A stretch of DNA of 64,000 nt. Source: Paragyromitra xinjiangensis (taxonomy: Eukaryota; Ascomycota; Pezizomycetes; Pezizales; Discinaceae). The DNA lies in NCBI GenBank assembly GCA_038503065.1, contig JBCAMK010000008.1, forward strand, positions 186,001-250,000, read 5' to 3'. The translations under genes were made by a program, and so were the position numbers. Shown here in pieces: positions 11,514 to 20,241 of this stretch; the stretch's first letter is position 1, and each line of letters starts with the position of its first letter. A model generated the notes under the pieces. The model was not told where the DNA came from. It saw only the letters and a list, made by a program, of their open reading frames with translations, and made no database searches.

Positions 11514-13805
11514 TCACGTCTTCAACAAATTCCCCATCTTATCCGCCGCCCTCCCCAAAATACTCCTCCTAGTACTATAATCATCATCATCGTCCTCAAA
11601 CCGACTCTCCTCCTCTCTAGTATCTCCTTTCTGCCCGATATACTCCGGCGAATCCCTCATAGTAGTTCTCATCCCTCCCGGCCCAGTACTAACACGGTCC
11701 AAATCCGCAGTACGGTGCCGTTCCATCGACGACTCACGTGCAGCTTTCTCGACCTCTCGCTCGCGGGCTTCTTGCTGCTGTTGTTGCTCGCGGTTTAAGG
11801 GGATCGGTTCACGAGCGTGTGCGAGTTTCTCGGGGGCGTTATCATGAGGGTCTTCTTGGGTGTCGAATTCGCCTGGGATATGGGCTTGTCTGCCGGTTGG
11901 TGTGACGTTGCGGGAGGAAATACGTGCCATGTCTTCACGCCCGCGTTTGCGTTCTGTAGATTCTGGGCCTTCATTTACAAGGGATGAGTATTTCTGGGCA
12001 GGGCTAGTGACGTCCGCGGGTTTCTCAATACCCTTCCCTTTTGCTATCCTGAGGGCTTCCCGTTCAGTATCGCGTAGCTCTTGCTCAAGATCGAGACGAA
12101 CACGGTTGTGTTTCGGCGGTGCATCTTCGCGTGGTTGGCCACCCTGTTCCATCCTTCTTGCTTCATCTCTGCGCGTGCGGTCGGATCCTCCGTCACCTAT
12201 GCTTCTGCCATGTCCGATCGTATATCGTTCTCCAGCAGCTTCTCGACTCGACTGTTCCCGATCTCTCTCCATCTTCTGCTCCATCTTCCCCGCTTCAGTT
12301 TCCTTCCGACCGCTCTTCGACCTAGGCAAACTGATACTGCGATTGTTAACATGACGCTCCCCTCCCACCCCGCCCTGCCCCCGCTCGCGATCCATCCGCT
12401 CGCGATCCATCCTCTCACGATCCGCACGTTCCCGTTCAACCCGCTCCCTCTCAACCCGCTCCCTCTCAGCCCTCTCCCGCTCAACCCGTTCCCCCTCAGC
12501 CCTCTCACGATTCACCCGTTCCTCAACTCGCGCCTTCTCTTCTCTATCTCTATTAGTCGCCTGACCCGGGTGCATAATCGTATGCCTCTCCAGCCCCTTA
12601 CCTACCCGCTCAACGCTCTCGTCTCCATGGCCAGAAAGATATGCACCAGCCCGATACGACACCGAACCCGCACCCTTCAACGCAGCCGTATCATCGGCAG
12701 TAGTGTACCCTTGAGAGCTCTGACCGTAAGTATTACCAGATCCGAAGCCAATCCCAGAACCAACGTCGTAACCGCGGGATTTATCAGTTGTGTAAGATTC
12801 CCCGCCGATAGTGTAGGTTCGGGTGCCTGCAGGTGTGTTCTCTCCCTTATCGTTGCCTCCGCCCGTACCTGCGCTAGATCCAAGTCCAATTCGAGAAGCC
12901 GTATCCCTGATGTGAGACAACGTGCCACCAGTAGAAGTGTCTTCTCCCTTATCGTGAGCTCGAGGCCCCGTATCTGTACCTGCACCTGCGCCAATACCAA
13001 CGGAAGCAGCAACGTCCTTAGCTTTATTTTTAATACTCTCCAACGTACTTTCATCCGTAGTACCGGTGGAAGTATCCCCAGTAGTATGATCCTGCTCGCC
13101 TGCACGAGTGACGTACCCAGGACGCAACTCATGGCTAAGTCCTAAACTGGCAGCTGTTTCTCCAAGGAATGATAACCTAGAACCGGCCGAATCTACGCTC
13201 GATCTAGCAGCGGATGGTCCTTCACCAGTTCCAGAATGGGTTCCAGTATCAGAAGGGCCAGCTCCAGTGCGAGATGTACCTATACCTCCAGTTGTACCAG
13301 GAGCGGTCCTATCGCCAATCCTGCTATTAGAGTCCCCACCCATAGCATAATCACGACTCCTGGTAATAGAAGGGCCTTCTCCAATGGTATACGAACGAGA
13401 TCCAGTGTTAGTACCTTTACCAGTGCCAGAACCAGAACCGGTCATGCAAGATTCGACGTTTGTATTAGATTCCTTGATGCCAGAAGAAGATACATGTTCA
13501 GGGGAAACAGTAGAAGTAGGAATATTAGAAGTAATGGAATTATAACCTCTATCGTATCCTCCGCTGGTACCTCTAGTAGTAGTCGAAGTGTAGCCTCTAT
13601 CGCTAGTGACCCCGCTGGTGCCCATTCCCCTACCACTAGTATCGATAGTAGAGGAATGGCCCTTATTATACCCACCACTATTAACCCCGTCGACACCCGC
13701 TCTCGATTCGTACCCGGTGGCTCTGCCACCATTCCTTTCTCCCCCGGTGGTTTCCAGAACCACCTCTCTAGTCGGCCCGCTCCTCCCACCGGCGGTCGAC
13801 GTCTG
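11514..13805 (-). CDS. 763-codon open frame continuing the Pil1 gene past a TGA
   Basis: This frame is open from just after the TGA at 13806-13808 to a stop at 11514, in the same reading frame as the upstream Pil1/Lsp1 exon. The first half is rich in Gly, Ser and Thr with repeated TYTIGGES-like and RGYTSTTTRGTSGG-like phrases. The middle has a strongly charged block of RERVERERA-type repeats, probably a helix. The rest is hydrophilic and ends with an acidic run then RRSILGRAADKMGNLLKT. Length and residue bias show it is, or recently was, translated. It has no promoter-sized gap upstream and no good ATG near its start. I infer it is the C-terminal extension of the Pil1 protein, joined by an unrecognised intron, stop-codon readthrough, or broken by a nonsense change. 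A separate gene starting internally is less likely. Confidence 0.7.
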   Translation of the reverse strand, partial: QTSTAGGRSGPTREVVLETTGGERNGGRATGYESRAGVDGVNSGGYNKGHSSTIDTSGRGMGTSGVTSDRGYTSTTTRGTSGGYDRGYNSITSNIPTSTVSPEHVSSSGIKESNTNVESCMTGSGSGTGKGTNTGSRSYTIGEGPSITRSRDYAMGGDSNSRIGDRTAPGTTGGIGTSRTGAGPSDTGTHSGTGEGPSAARSSVDSAGSRLSFLGETAASLGLSHELRPGYVTRAGEQDHTTGDTSTGTTDESTLESIKNKAKDVAASVGIGAGAGTDTGPRAHDKGEDTSTGGTLSHIRDTASRIGLGSSAGTGGGNDKGENTPAGTRTYTIGGESYTTDKSRGYDVGSGIGFGSGNTYGQSSQGYTTADDTAALKGAGSVSYRAGAYLSGHGDESVERVGKGLERHTIMHPGQATNRDREEKARVEERVNRERAEGERVERERAERERVERERVERERADRERMDRERMDRERGQGGVGGERHVNNRSISLPRSKSGRKETEAGKMEQKMERDREQSSREAAGERYTIGHGRSIGDGGSDRTRRDEARRMEQGGQPREDAPPKHNRVRLDLEQELRDTEREALRIAKGKGIEKPADVTSPAQKYSSLVNEGPESTERKRGREDMARISSRNVTPTGRQAHIPGEFDTQEDPHDNAPEKLAHAREPIPLNREQQQQQEAREREVEKAARESSMERHRTADLDRVSTGPGGMRTTMRDSPEYIGQKGDTREEESRFEDDDDDYSTRRSILGRAADKMGNLLKT

Positions 13806-15304
13806 TCAATCGGACAGAACTCGATGTCTTTCGTCCTCGCGACCGCGCAGCCCGTCGCCACTGTTTAATAGAGGAGTCTCGGCTTGCTCGCGGCGAGAGT
13901 GGCGGGTCTCACCACTACCCACATGTCGGGTGCGCTCGTCTTCACCGTCTGTAATGTCTTCATATTCATCGTCTTCTTCACGCTGAGCGCGATGACGATG
14001 GTGCTCATCAGCTGGGACCCACTCGCCGGAACCACGTTGTAGAGGGCGGTCTTGGTCTGCAAGGTTGACGCCTTCGCCGGTACCGACGCGAGTTCCGCGG
14101 CCATGAGTGCGGCGTTGACGAGAACCACGAACAGAGAGACGGGAGCGGACGGCAGCCTTGGCTTCAACCCAGTTTGTGAGAGCGTCTTCACAATCTTGGA
14201 TAATACTAGATTTCAAACTTGTCAGCTGAAGATTCTAAGTAGACGGCTGAATTTTAAACATACCCTTTACTGGCCTCATAGCCATCATAAGCTGGTCTCG
14301 TCTCACCCGGCGTAACCGGCGTATCATCAACGAGCGCCAATAAATGTTTCCCGTACCCAGCAATCAGCGCTAGCTTCTCCGAATGCTCTCTGAGCGCATC
14401 GAACTGGTACGTAAATGCTGCCTTGAGCTTCTCACGAGTAATATTCGAGAGCTGCGCTTCGGCAACAAGCGACTCCGCCTCAGCCCGAACAAGCTCCTGC
14501 TCCAGCACCACAATCTTAGGTGAATTTGGATCCTTGTATTTCAACTGCGCGATCTGGTCGGTAATCTTTTGCTTACCTACCAATCACATACCTATTAATG
14601 ACATCATCGCATAGAAGTTCAGATGAAAAATAACTTACGATCTCGGCTAGGCTGCACGCTAGACTCAATGTTCCTGACACCTTTGATCGTCACTCTGTAC
14701 TGATCGTACCGATCGATAAACTGGTCTTCAAGCTCGCCAATTTCGAAGATGAGAACCCCCAGTTTATCGGTAATGTCAGAAACATCCTCGTCGCACTCCT
14801 CGCCCCAGATCGAGAGCTGACGAGCGACTTCGCGCCGCTCACGACCAACGAGCTCCATGGACCTCATTAAATTCTTCTCCATCTTAACGAGCTGCGAAAG
14901 CTTCTTCGATAATTCAGGGCCACTACGAAAGAAAAAAAACACATCAGCTGATTATTCATCTTGAATAAAACATAGATATGGAGTCTTACTAAGCTCCTGC
15001 CATAGATTTACGAAGACTATGTCCTGTAGAGGCTCCAGAATACAGGAACACGTTAGCATGTTCCTTTTACCTAGGCAGTTCGTCTCGGTCACTGAAGCCA
15101 CCATACGCAACACACATAATTTCAAACAATACTCAAAATGAACTGAAGAAAAAACAAGAATTACAGAGTAGTAGCAGATAGGTACCAACCTATGTTTGTT
15201 CCAAATAACCTCCCGACCTTTGTGGAGCTTGGCGGCGGGGGAGGTTTCTCTATTTGCGACTGGGTCGGCGCCCGAGACTGGCGCATTGAGTAGGTACGAT
15301 GCAT
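13806..15304 (-). CDS. pil1: Eisosome core protein Pil1/Lsp1 (BAR domain)
   Basis: Core eisosome component that shapes plasma-membrane furrows through a BAR domain binding PI(4,5)P2. Five exons on the minus strand: 15304-15190, 15023-14990, 14922-14639, 14576-14264 and 14205 onward. All phases agree. The start MHRTYSMRQSRAP is the canonical family N-terminus. The second exon is only 34 nt and encodes the SLRKSMAGAYG segment. The BAR region (about residues 50-260) includes SIWGEE, DKLGVLI, VQPSRDRK, QELVRAEAESLVAEAQ and ETRPAYDGYEAS, all diagnostic. The frame ends with TGA at 13806-13808, giving 381 aa, which is a usual family length, but the same frame then stays open for 763 more codons (see the entry at 11514). 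The coding bias does not drop before the TGA. Confidence 0.93.
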
Positions 15305-15729
15305 TTTGGGTTGTTATTACGATTACGATTGGTGGGTAGAATAGATATCGAGTTAAGAGATGGGAAAGATGGGATGAAGAGAGATGGGGAAGTGAAGCGA
15401 GATGAAGATGGAGGGGTGATAAGGTAGGGATGGATGCAAGGAATCTGCAGACAGGGATATCTAAATCTTGACAACAACGACGCCGTTTAATTGTTCCTGG
15501 CGAAGATCAAGCGGCGAACAAATAGGAAGAGATGATGAAGATGAGAAAGGGAAGGAGCAGAGGAGAAGGGAGGGGGAGATAAAAGAGATGAGAGATGAGA
15601 GAGAGATGATGAATATAGGACCGAAGTTCAGATGTGACATCATTCCTGGGGTGGTTCCTGCGTCATCAGCAGCATCACAGGAACCCACATTTACCGGTGG
15701 AGCCCGTCATCACTTGTGGGGCGGAAGCA
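15305..15729. promoter_or_regulatory. Upstream region of the Pil1 gene
   Basis: About 400 bp directly upstream of the Pil1 start, rich in pyrimidines on the minus strand (15330-15430 and 15520-15610), as is common in fungal leaders and promoters. I see no specific site that I can name. Confidence 0.35.
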
Positions 15730-16460
15730 TTACTCCCGAGCTTGGGGTAAACTCTGGCCTATGGGAGTAATTGTGGACGTTCCTGGTGGGGAGATCTGAG
15801 TGAATTTCCGGATACTTGATTGCTGTGGTGAGACTTTCGTTAGAGCAGAGTTGAACCCACTCGACGGGAATTCAAAGGAACATGATAGTAAGCAGAAGTT
15901 TCGCTCAAAGCCCTTACTGTAGCATAAATTCCCACCAGGAACGGAATCCCATACCGGACTGCAACCATGCCCCTTACGCCAATTGCGGATAGACAGATAA
16001 AACGTGGGGATCGAGGAGAACAAGTCCAAGGCGTATACGGCGTTGTACGTCACCCTTAGGTTGTCGCGTTGAAGCCGATTCCGGCGTTCGGGAGTCAACT
16101 TCAACCCGGAGAACATCTCGGCTAGCCCTGGTAGTACATCTGACACCGTTTCCAGCTCTGCTAGGCTCTGGTCTTGATCCTTCAGTCCTCTAACCCACTC
16201 CGGTACCTCCTAGCCACCTTAAGCCCATTGGCCCACCTCAGTCACAGATTCCCACTCGAAAGTCCATCAACCCTAACCCTGCCGTTGCTGAGGCTCTCTA
16301 ATAAATTGGGATTCAGACCACCTCTACCGTCCCATAAGTCGTAACATCCTAGGACGTGCATTAAGCCAGCATATTCCACTATCTCAAGTCTGAATCTCAA
16401 CTGATAAAGGTTCCACAGTACAGTTATATGTACATATTTGCTGTGTGGTCGTGCCCTCAT
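15730..16460 (-). pseudogene. Coding-like stretch, probably a decayed gene
   Basis: Two minus-strand frames read like protein but do not join cleanly. The upstream piece (16460-16242) contains LEIVEYAGLMHVLGCYDLWD. The downstream piece reads from about 16204 to 15730 and contains EVPEWVRGLKDQDQ and LPGLAEMFSGLKLTPERRNR, then LRVTYNAVYALDLF. In-frame stops and a frame change separate them around 16200-16245, and I find no good intron there. I do not recognise the family. It may be a decayed gene or one with an unusual intron. Confidence 0.35.
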
Positions 16461-16764
16461 TTGCTTTTGTGATATTTATTTTTTTTGTTGGGCCCAGGAA
16501 TTATACTCCCCCTACACACCATAGCAAGCCCCAACATAACGTTTTTCTTCCTAAAATAACATTCCGAACGAGACCACAATGATAGTAGTTCCTCGCTCCA
16601 CGCAGAGGGTAGGGGGGTGGTGGGAAGAGTAGATACACAAATTCAGGACCAGCAATACTAGACCATTCCCACCAAGAACTTAAAACACGAAAAAAAAACT
16701 ACCCACTACCCACCCCAGCACTAAACCCCCCCATACGAAACCCTCCCAACACAAATTCTCTACC
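16461..16764. promoter_or_regulatory. Upstream region of the 232-aa gene
   Basis: A C- and A-rich stretch with no gene, ending in CTCTACC directly before the start at 16765. It is the likely leader of that gene. Confidence 0.35.
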
Positions 16765-17463
16765 ATGCCTACATTAACCAAGGCTTCCCTCCCAACTAAA
16801 GTGCAGAGCATCACCAGCTCCATCCGCTATCTACACCGTCGTATAGCCCCAGAGATCACCCAGCACGATTGGGACGCAGCATTCACACGACTACACTCTC
16901 TCTACGCTGCTATATCGGCTCATAATTCTGGCTACGCCGTTATTGTGCGTTCCCTCGAGTTAAGTCCAACTGTAGTGCCACCGGAACAGTTTCAATGCGA
17001 CTTCCACACTGCTCGGGCGGCGGCAGATATTACGTTGGCAGCGGCAAGGACTGTGAGGCGCAGACTGGGGGATATGGAGGTGCGTTTGAGGGATGAGCTA
17101 CGTACGTTGGAGGAATATGAACGAGAATATCGCACGGGTTTGGTTTTGGGGAGGATGAGGATGAGCAATGGGGAATTGGACCACGTGGTTGCCTACACGA
17201 AGAGCTGGGGGGTCAATGGAGAAGGTGGAATGGGGGATGAGGCGGATAGAATATTGAGAGAGGCAGGGAGTTGGTTGGTATTTGAGGAAGTATCTGGAGA
17301 TGAGTGGGAGGTTGTAAGAGTGGTTGTTCGGGAAGAAAGGGAGAAAGGAATTGGAGCTGGGGGTTCAGGGATGAAGGCTGGAGCGAGAGTACGAAGATCT
17401 AGTGGCTACGGAGTTGGTGAAGGGGAATTGCGACAGAGACGGACTGGATCATGGTACATGTGA
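16765..17463 (+). CDS. Hypothetical 232-aa single-exon protein
   Basis: An uninterrupted frame with a good start context (TACCATGCC). I do not recognise the family. The N-terminal half is helical, with Arg/Ala-rich stretches (for example HTARAAADITLAAARTVRRR, about residues 94-113) followed by a charged LRDELRTLEEYEREY segment, suggesting a short coiled coil. The C-terminal third is Gly- and charge-rich and ends RRTGSWYM. No signal peptide or membrane segment is visible. Codon bias and the clean frame support a real gene. It could be a lineage-restricted cytosolic protein. Confidence 0.7.
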   Translation: MPTLTKASLPTKVQSITSSIRYLHRRIAPEITQHDWDAAFTRLHSLYAAISAHNSGYAVIVRSLELSPTVVPPEQFQCDFHTARAAADITLAAARTVRRRLGDMEVRLRDELRTLEEYEREYRTGLVLGRMRMSNGELDHVVAYTKSWGVNGEGGMGDEADRILREAGSWLVFEEVSGDEWEVVRVVVREEREKGIGAGGSGMKAGARVRRSSGYGVGEGELRQRRTGSWYM

Positions 17464-18043
17464 GGTGTTTGGACGGAGAGTGTTTACAATTTCACGTATA
17501 ATACTTGGTTTATTTTTCCTTTGGCGCGCGACGGAATTACAGCTGTGTTACTATTTTATTGTCATTTTAGAGCGGACCCGCGTTGTTGTGGCATCGTTTC
17601 CTTATAGGAACACCAATTGATTACACCTTTTGGGTCTTTGGTGTCGAACTTTATCACCCGTATTGCGCTTATCCATTGGTCTTCAACCGCAGTTGACTGA
17701 AGAGCCATCCTATCGCAGTAGATCCGAGTGATCGCCGATGACCGCTTACGAAACTGCACTCCATTCGGATCTGCACATATGCACCGTGTGTATCTAACCA
17801 GTATTCTTGCCATCGCTGATAGACCAGCCTTCGGATTCTCCCGGGTCGATCCTGAGCATTGGCCTTCGATACGAAATAGACCACGGCATTAGCAATTGCG
17901 TTCCCTATCTCTCTACCGACGGTATCTATCCGGTGAACCCGTTACGGAATATCCAAATAGGCATCATTAAGCACAACCCTAACCCTACAACTTACTCCAT
18001 TACTCCCCACTATCACGCCTCACCCTAGAAGACAACAGACACA
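17464..18043. other. Spacer between the 232-aa gene and Naa38
   Basis: Short overlapping open frames on both strands but nothing recognisable. The last 100 bp before 18044 are C-rich and likely serve as the leader of the Naa38 gene. Confidence 0.4.
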
Positions 18044-18452
18044 ATGATGGACTACGACCCCACGCCAACACCCTCGCCGTATCTCCAATCTTTCATCTCT
18101 AAAACCCTCCGTATAACTACCACTGACACCCGCGTGTTCGTTGGGGAGCTGAAATGCACTGATAAAGTCGAATCCCTTCGTGTCTGCTCGTGGGATGGTG
18201 CTGATGTGCGGCTAGGCGAAAAATCTTATCCTCTCGCAGACGCATGAGTACCGCTACCCATCTGCACATGAACTTGCATCTACGGTTGCTGGTGCTACTA
18301 CTGTGGGTTTAGCGGCGGTAGAGACTACGGAGGATAAGGTGAGGCTTACGTTGAAGAGTCGGTATATTGGTCTTGTGGTTGTGCCGGGGGAGTATATTGT
18401 TAAGGTTGAGGTTGAGGATGGACCGGGGGGACGACCGGCGGGGAGGTTTTAA
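18044..18452 (+). CDS. naa38: NatC N-acetyltransferase auxiliary subunit Naa38 (Lsm-like)
   Basis: Small Sm/Lsm-fold subunit of the NatC N-terminal acetyltransferase, which acts on nascent chains at the ribosome. Two exons, 18044-18166 and 18216-18452, give 119 aa. Joining them yields RVFVGELKCTDK then AKNLILSQTHEYRYP, a close match to the Naa38/LSMD1 pattern of FVG.F.CTDK..NIIL..T.EYR. The C-terminal part carries the second Sm motif (RYIGLVVVPGEYIVKVEVED). The 49-nt intron has an unusual donor (GTCGAA) but a usable branch site (CTGAT) and acceptor (GGCTAG). Two adjacent ATG codons could start the protein (18044 or 18047). Confidence 0.85.
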
Positions 18453-19070
18453 AAGGAGGAAGATAAAGATGAGGGGGAGGGATGTGTTTGAGGGGCTATC
18501 ATATCATGGATGAATTACCGTAGGAAGATGGAGAGATGGATGGGGGTTTGTTTCTACGATTTGGCGTTTGGTGGATGAGGATGGGGCTATAGATTCTAGA
18601 GTGGGCGGTGCAGCTACAGCTATACGGTATACCCAGTGAAGGATGGGATGAGAGGACTAGGGGCTTAAGGAACGAGCCGATAAGGCACTAAGCGAGTGAT
18701 TTACCGTGAGTTTTGTGTAGACTGCTAGGGATTTGTAGCACCAAGCAGCACCTTGAAGGTGCTAGACAGGGGAAGCCCAATTGCTTTCACATGCAGCCCA
18801 GCCTTCTATCTTAATCGCGAAGAAACCCCCGAAAGCTCACACAGCACCCTCCACACCATTATTCGCATAAAATCACCAGAGGAGTAATTTTTTTGTTTGT
18901 ATATTCCCATTGAATACAGAGTTTCCCCCCCCCACCACGCGCCCAAGATTTTTCACTTTATCCTCAAATCGATGAAAACCCCGACCCGTCGGAAAAAAAC
19001 CCATATAACCCCCCCTCCTTTTTGACGGAAAAAAAACGTAAAAAAAGCGCAGGAAAAAAAACACAATCGT
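18453..19070. other. Convergent 3' region between Naa38 and RPS11
   Basis: Holds the 3' ends of two convergent genes and no supported gene. A short perfect hairpin (AGCACCTT..AAGGTGCT, near 18747) lies between them. The stretch 18880-19060 is rich in poly-A and poly-C tracts. Confidence 0.45.
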
Positions 19071-19794
19071 CTAAAATTTGGTGAACGACTTTGTGGCCTT
19101 TCCGGTGCGGGGAAGTACACGGAGGACGTTGAAACGGACCTACACGGTGTTAGTTGGTTATTACGCTTATACTACCTCCCTGGTACGTACGGTCTTGGAC
19201 AGAGGCCTGCACTGGCCAACGGTCACCTGATCACCTTCTTCAACACGGAAAGCGGGGGAGACGTGGGCAGCGAGGTTCTTGTGGCGCTTCTCGTAACGGT
19301 TGTATTTGGGGATGTAGTGGAGGTATTCACGACGGATGATAAGGGTACGGTGCATCTTGGTGGAGACGACGGTGCCGGTTAGGATACGACCGCGGATGGA
19401 GATGAGACCGGTGAAAGGGCATTTCTTGTCTATGTGGGGAGGAAGGGGTTAGCGTTGGTGTGTTATACATTGATGATTGTGGATTGATGGTTCTGGTTTC
19501 CACCAATCTTTAATTTCGCCCGTTTGAGATATCGAATTCCACCCCTCCAGGTATTTCCCCATCCCATGGCGTAAAACACCATACAGCTTCCCAAATAACA
19601 GTACAGGAGGACTAACCGATATAAGTCCCCTCAATTGCAGTCTTGGGGGTCTTGAACCCCAACCCAACATCCTTATACCATCTCCTCCCACCCTTTCCGA
19701 TCCTGCGCTTCGCGGGACGGGTCTTGCTGGCAAGGAAGATATGGGGCTGCTTCTGGAACGCCCTCTCAGACTGCACGGTCAGTTCGGTGGCCAT
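19071..19794 (-). CDS. rps11: 40S ribosomal protein uS17 (RPS11)
   Basis: Small-subunit ribosomal protein of the uS17 family. Three exons on the minus strand: 19794-19617, 19429-19191 and 19139-19071, total 161 aa, the normal eukaryotic length. Diagnostic segments are [10 protein letters not shown] near the N-terminus, [39 protein letters not shown], and [20 protein letters not shown]. The chain ends [11 protein letters not shown]. Intron 1 is long for this window (187 nt) and begins GTTAGT. Intron 2 uses GTACGT with a CTAAC branch site. The start is shared by all family members (MATELTVQ). It is divergently arranged with Spc7. Confidence 0.97.
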
Positions 19795-20241
19795 AGTTGC
19801 TGCTGGAGAGTTTGGTGTGTCGTGAGGTCGGGGGTTGGCGGGCAGCGGGCGGGTTTGTCGTGGTGGTGATTTTTGCGGCAGTCGGTGTGAGTATGGAGAG
19901 TGTTACGATTTGTTGAGTTGTGGGAATGGTTGTGGGAAGGACTGTTTGGGGAGGGTTTGAGCCCTGGAGTTATCTGTGAGATCTAATCTGAACATCTAAT
20001 CTAATCTGCACATCTAAAGTGCACGGCAACCATAACGGCAGATTTTCCTCTTTCGACAAACCAAAACAACAACAAACACGATCGCGACTTCCCCCATAAA
20101 CAACCCCATCACACTTGTATGCAACAATCCTGTTTTTATCCAACCACACAAAGCCACCACAAACAACAAATAAAATACACCAACTCTCTCGAAAGGAGGA
20201 GGAATTATTCCCTCTGTCCATTTCTCTAACCGAACGGCATA
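19795..20241. promoter_or_regulatory. Shared divergent promoter of RPS11 and Spc7
   Basis: A 447-bp region between two divergent starts. It has a T/G-rich left side and an A/C-rich right side, as expected for leaders on opposite strands. Just inside is a short direct duplication of ATCTAATCTG-like units at 19980-20015. No named factor site was identified. Confidence 0.5.

Noticed and set aside
12081..13145. Plus-strand 354-codon open frame
   Set aside because: It lies opposite the long minus-strand tail frame. Its Pro/Leu/Arg-rich text mirrors the Arg/Glu and Gly/Ser repeats on the other strand and contains no domain.
13806..13930. Intron GTGAGA (13912) to GACAG (13804) joining Pil1 to the tail
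   Set aside because: It removes the TGA but lands in a third frame that stops at 13442, so it does not connect to the long open frame.
18740..18770. Short hairpin as a possible terminator or small RNA
   Set aside because: An eight-base stem between convergent fungal genes is not evidence of a specific RNA element.
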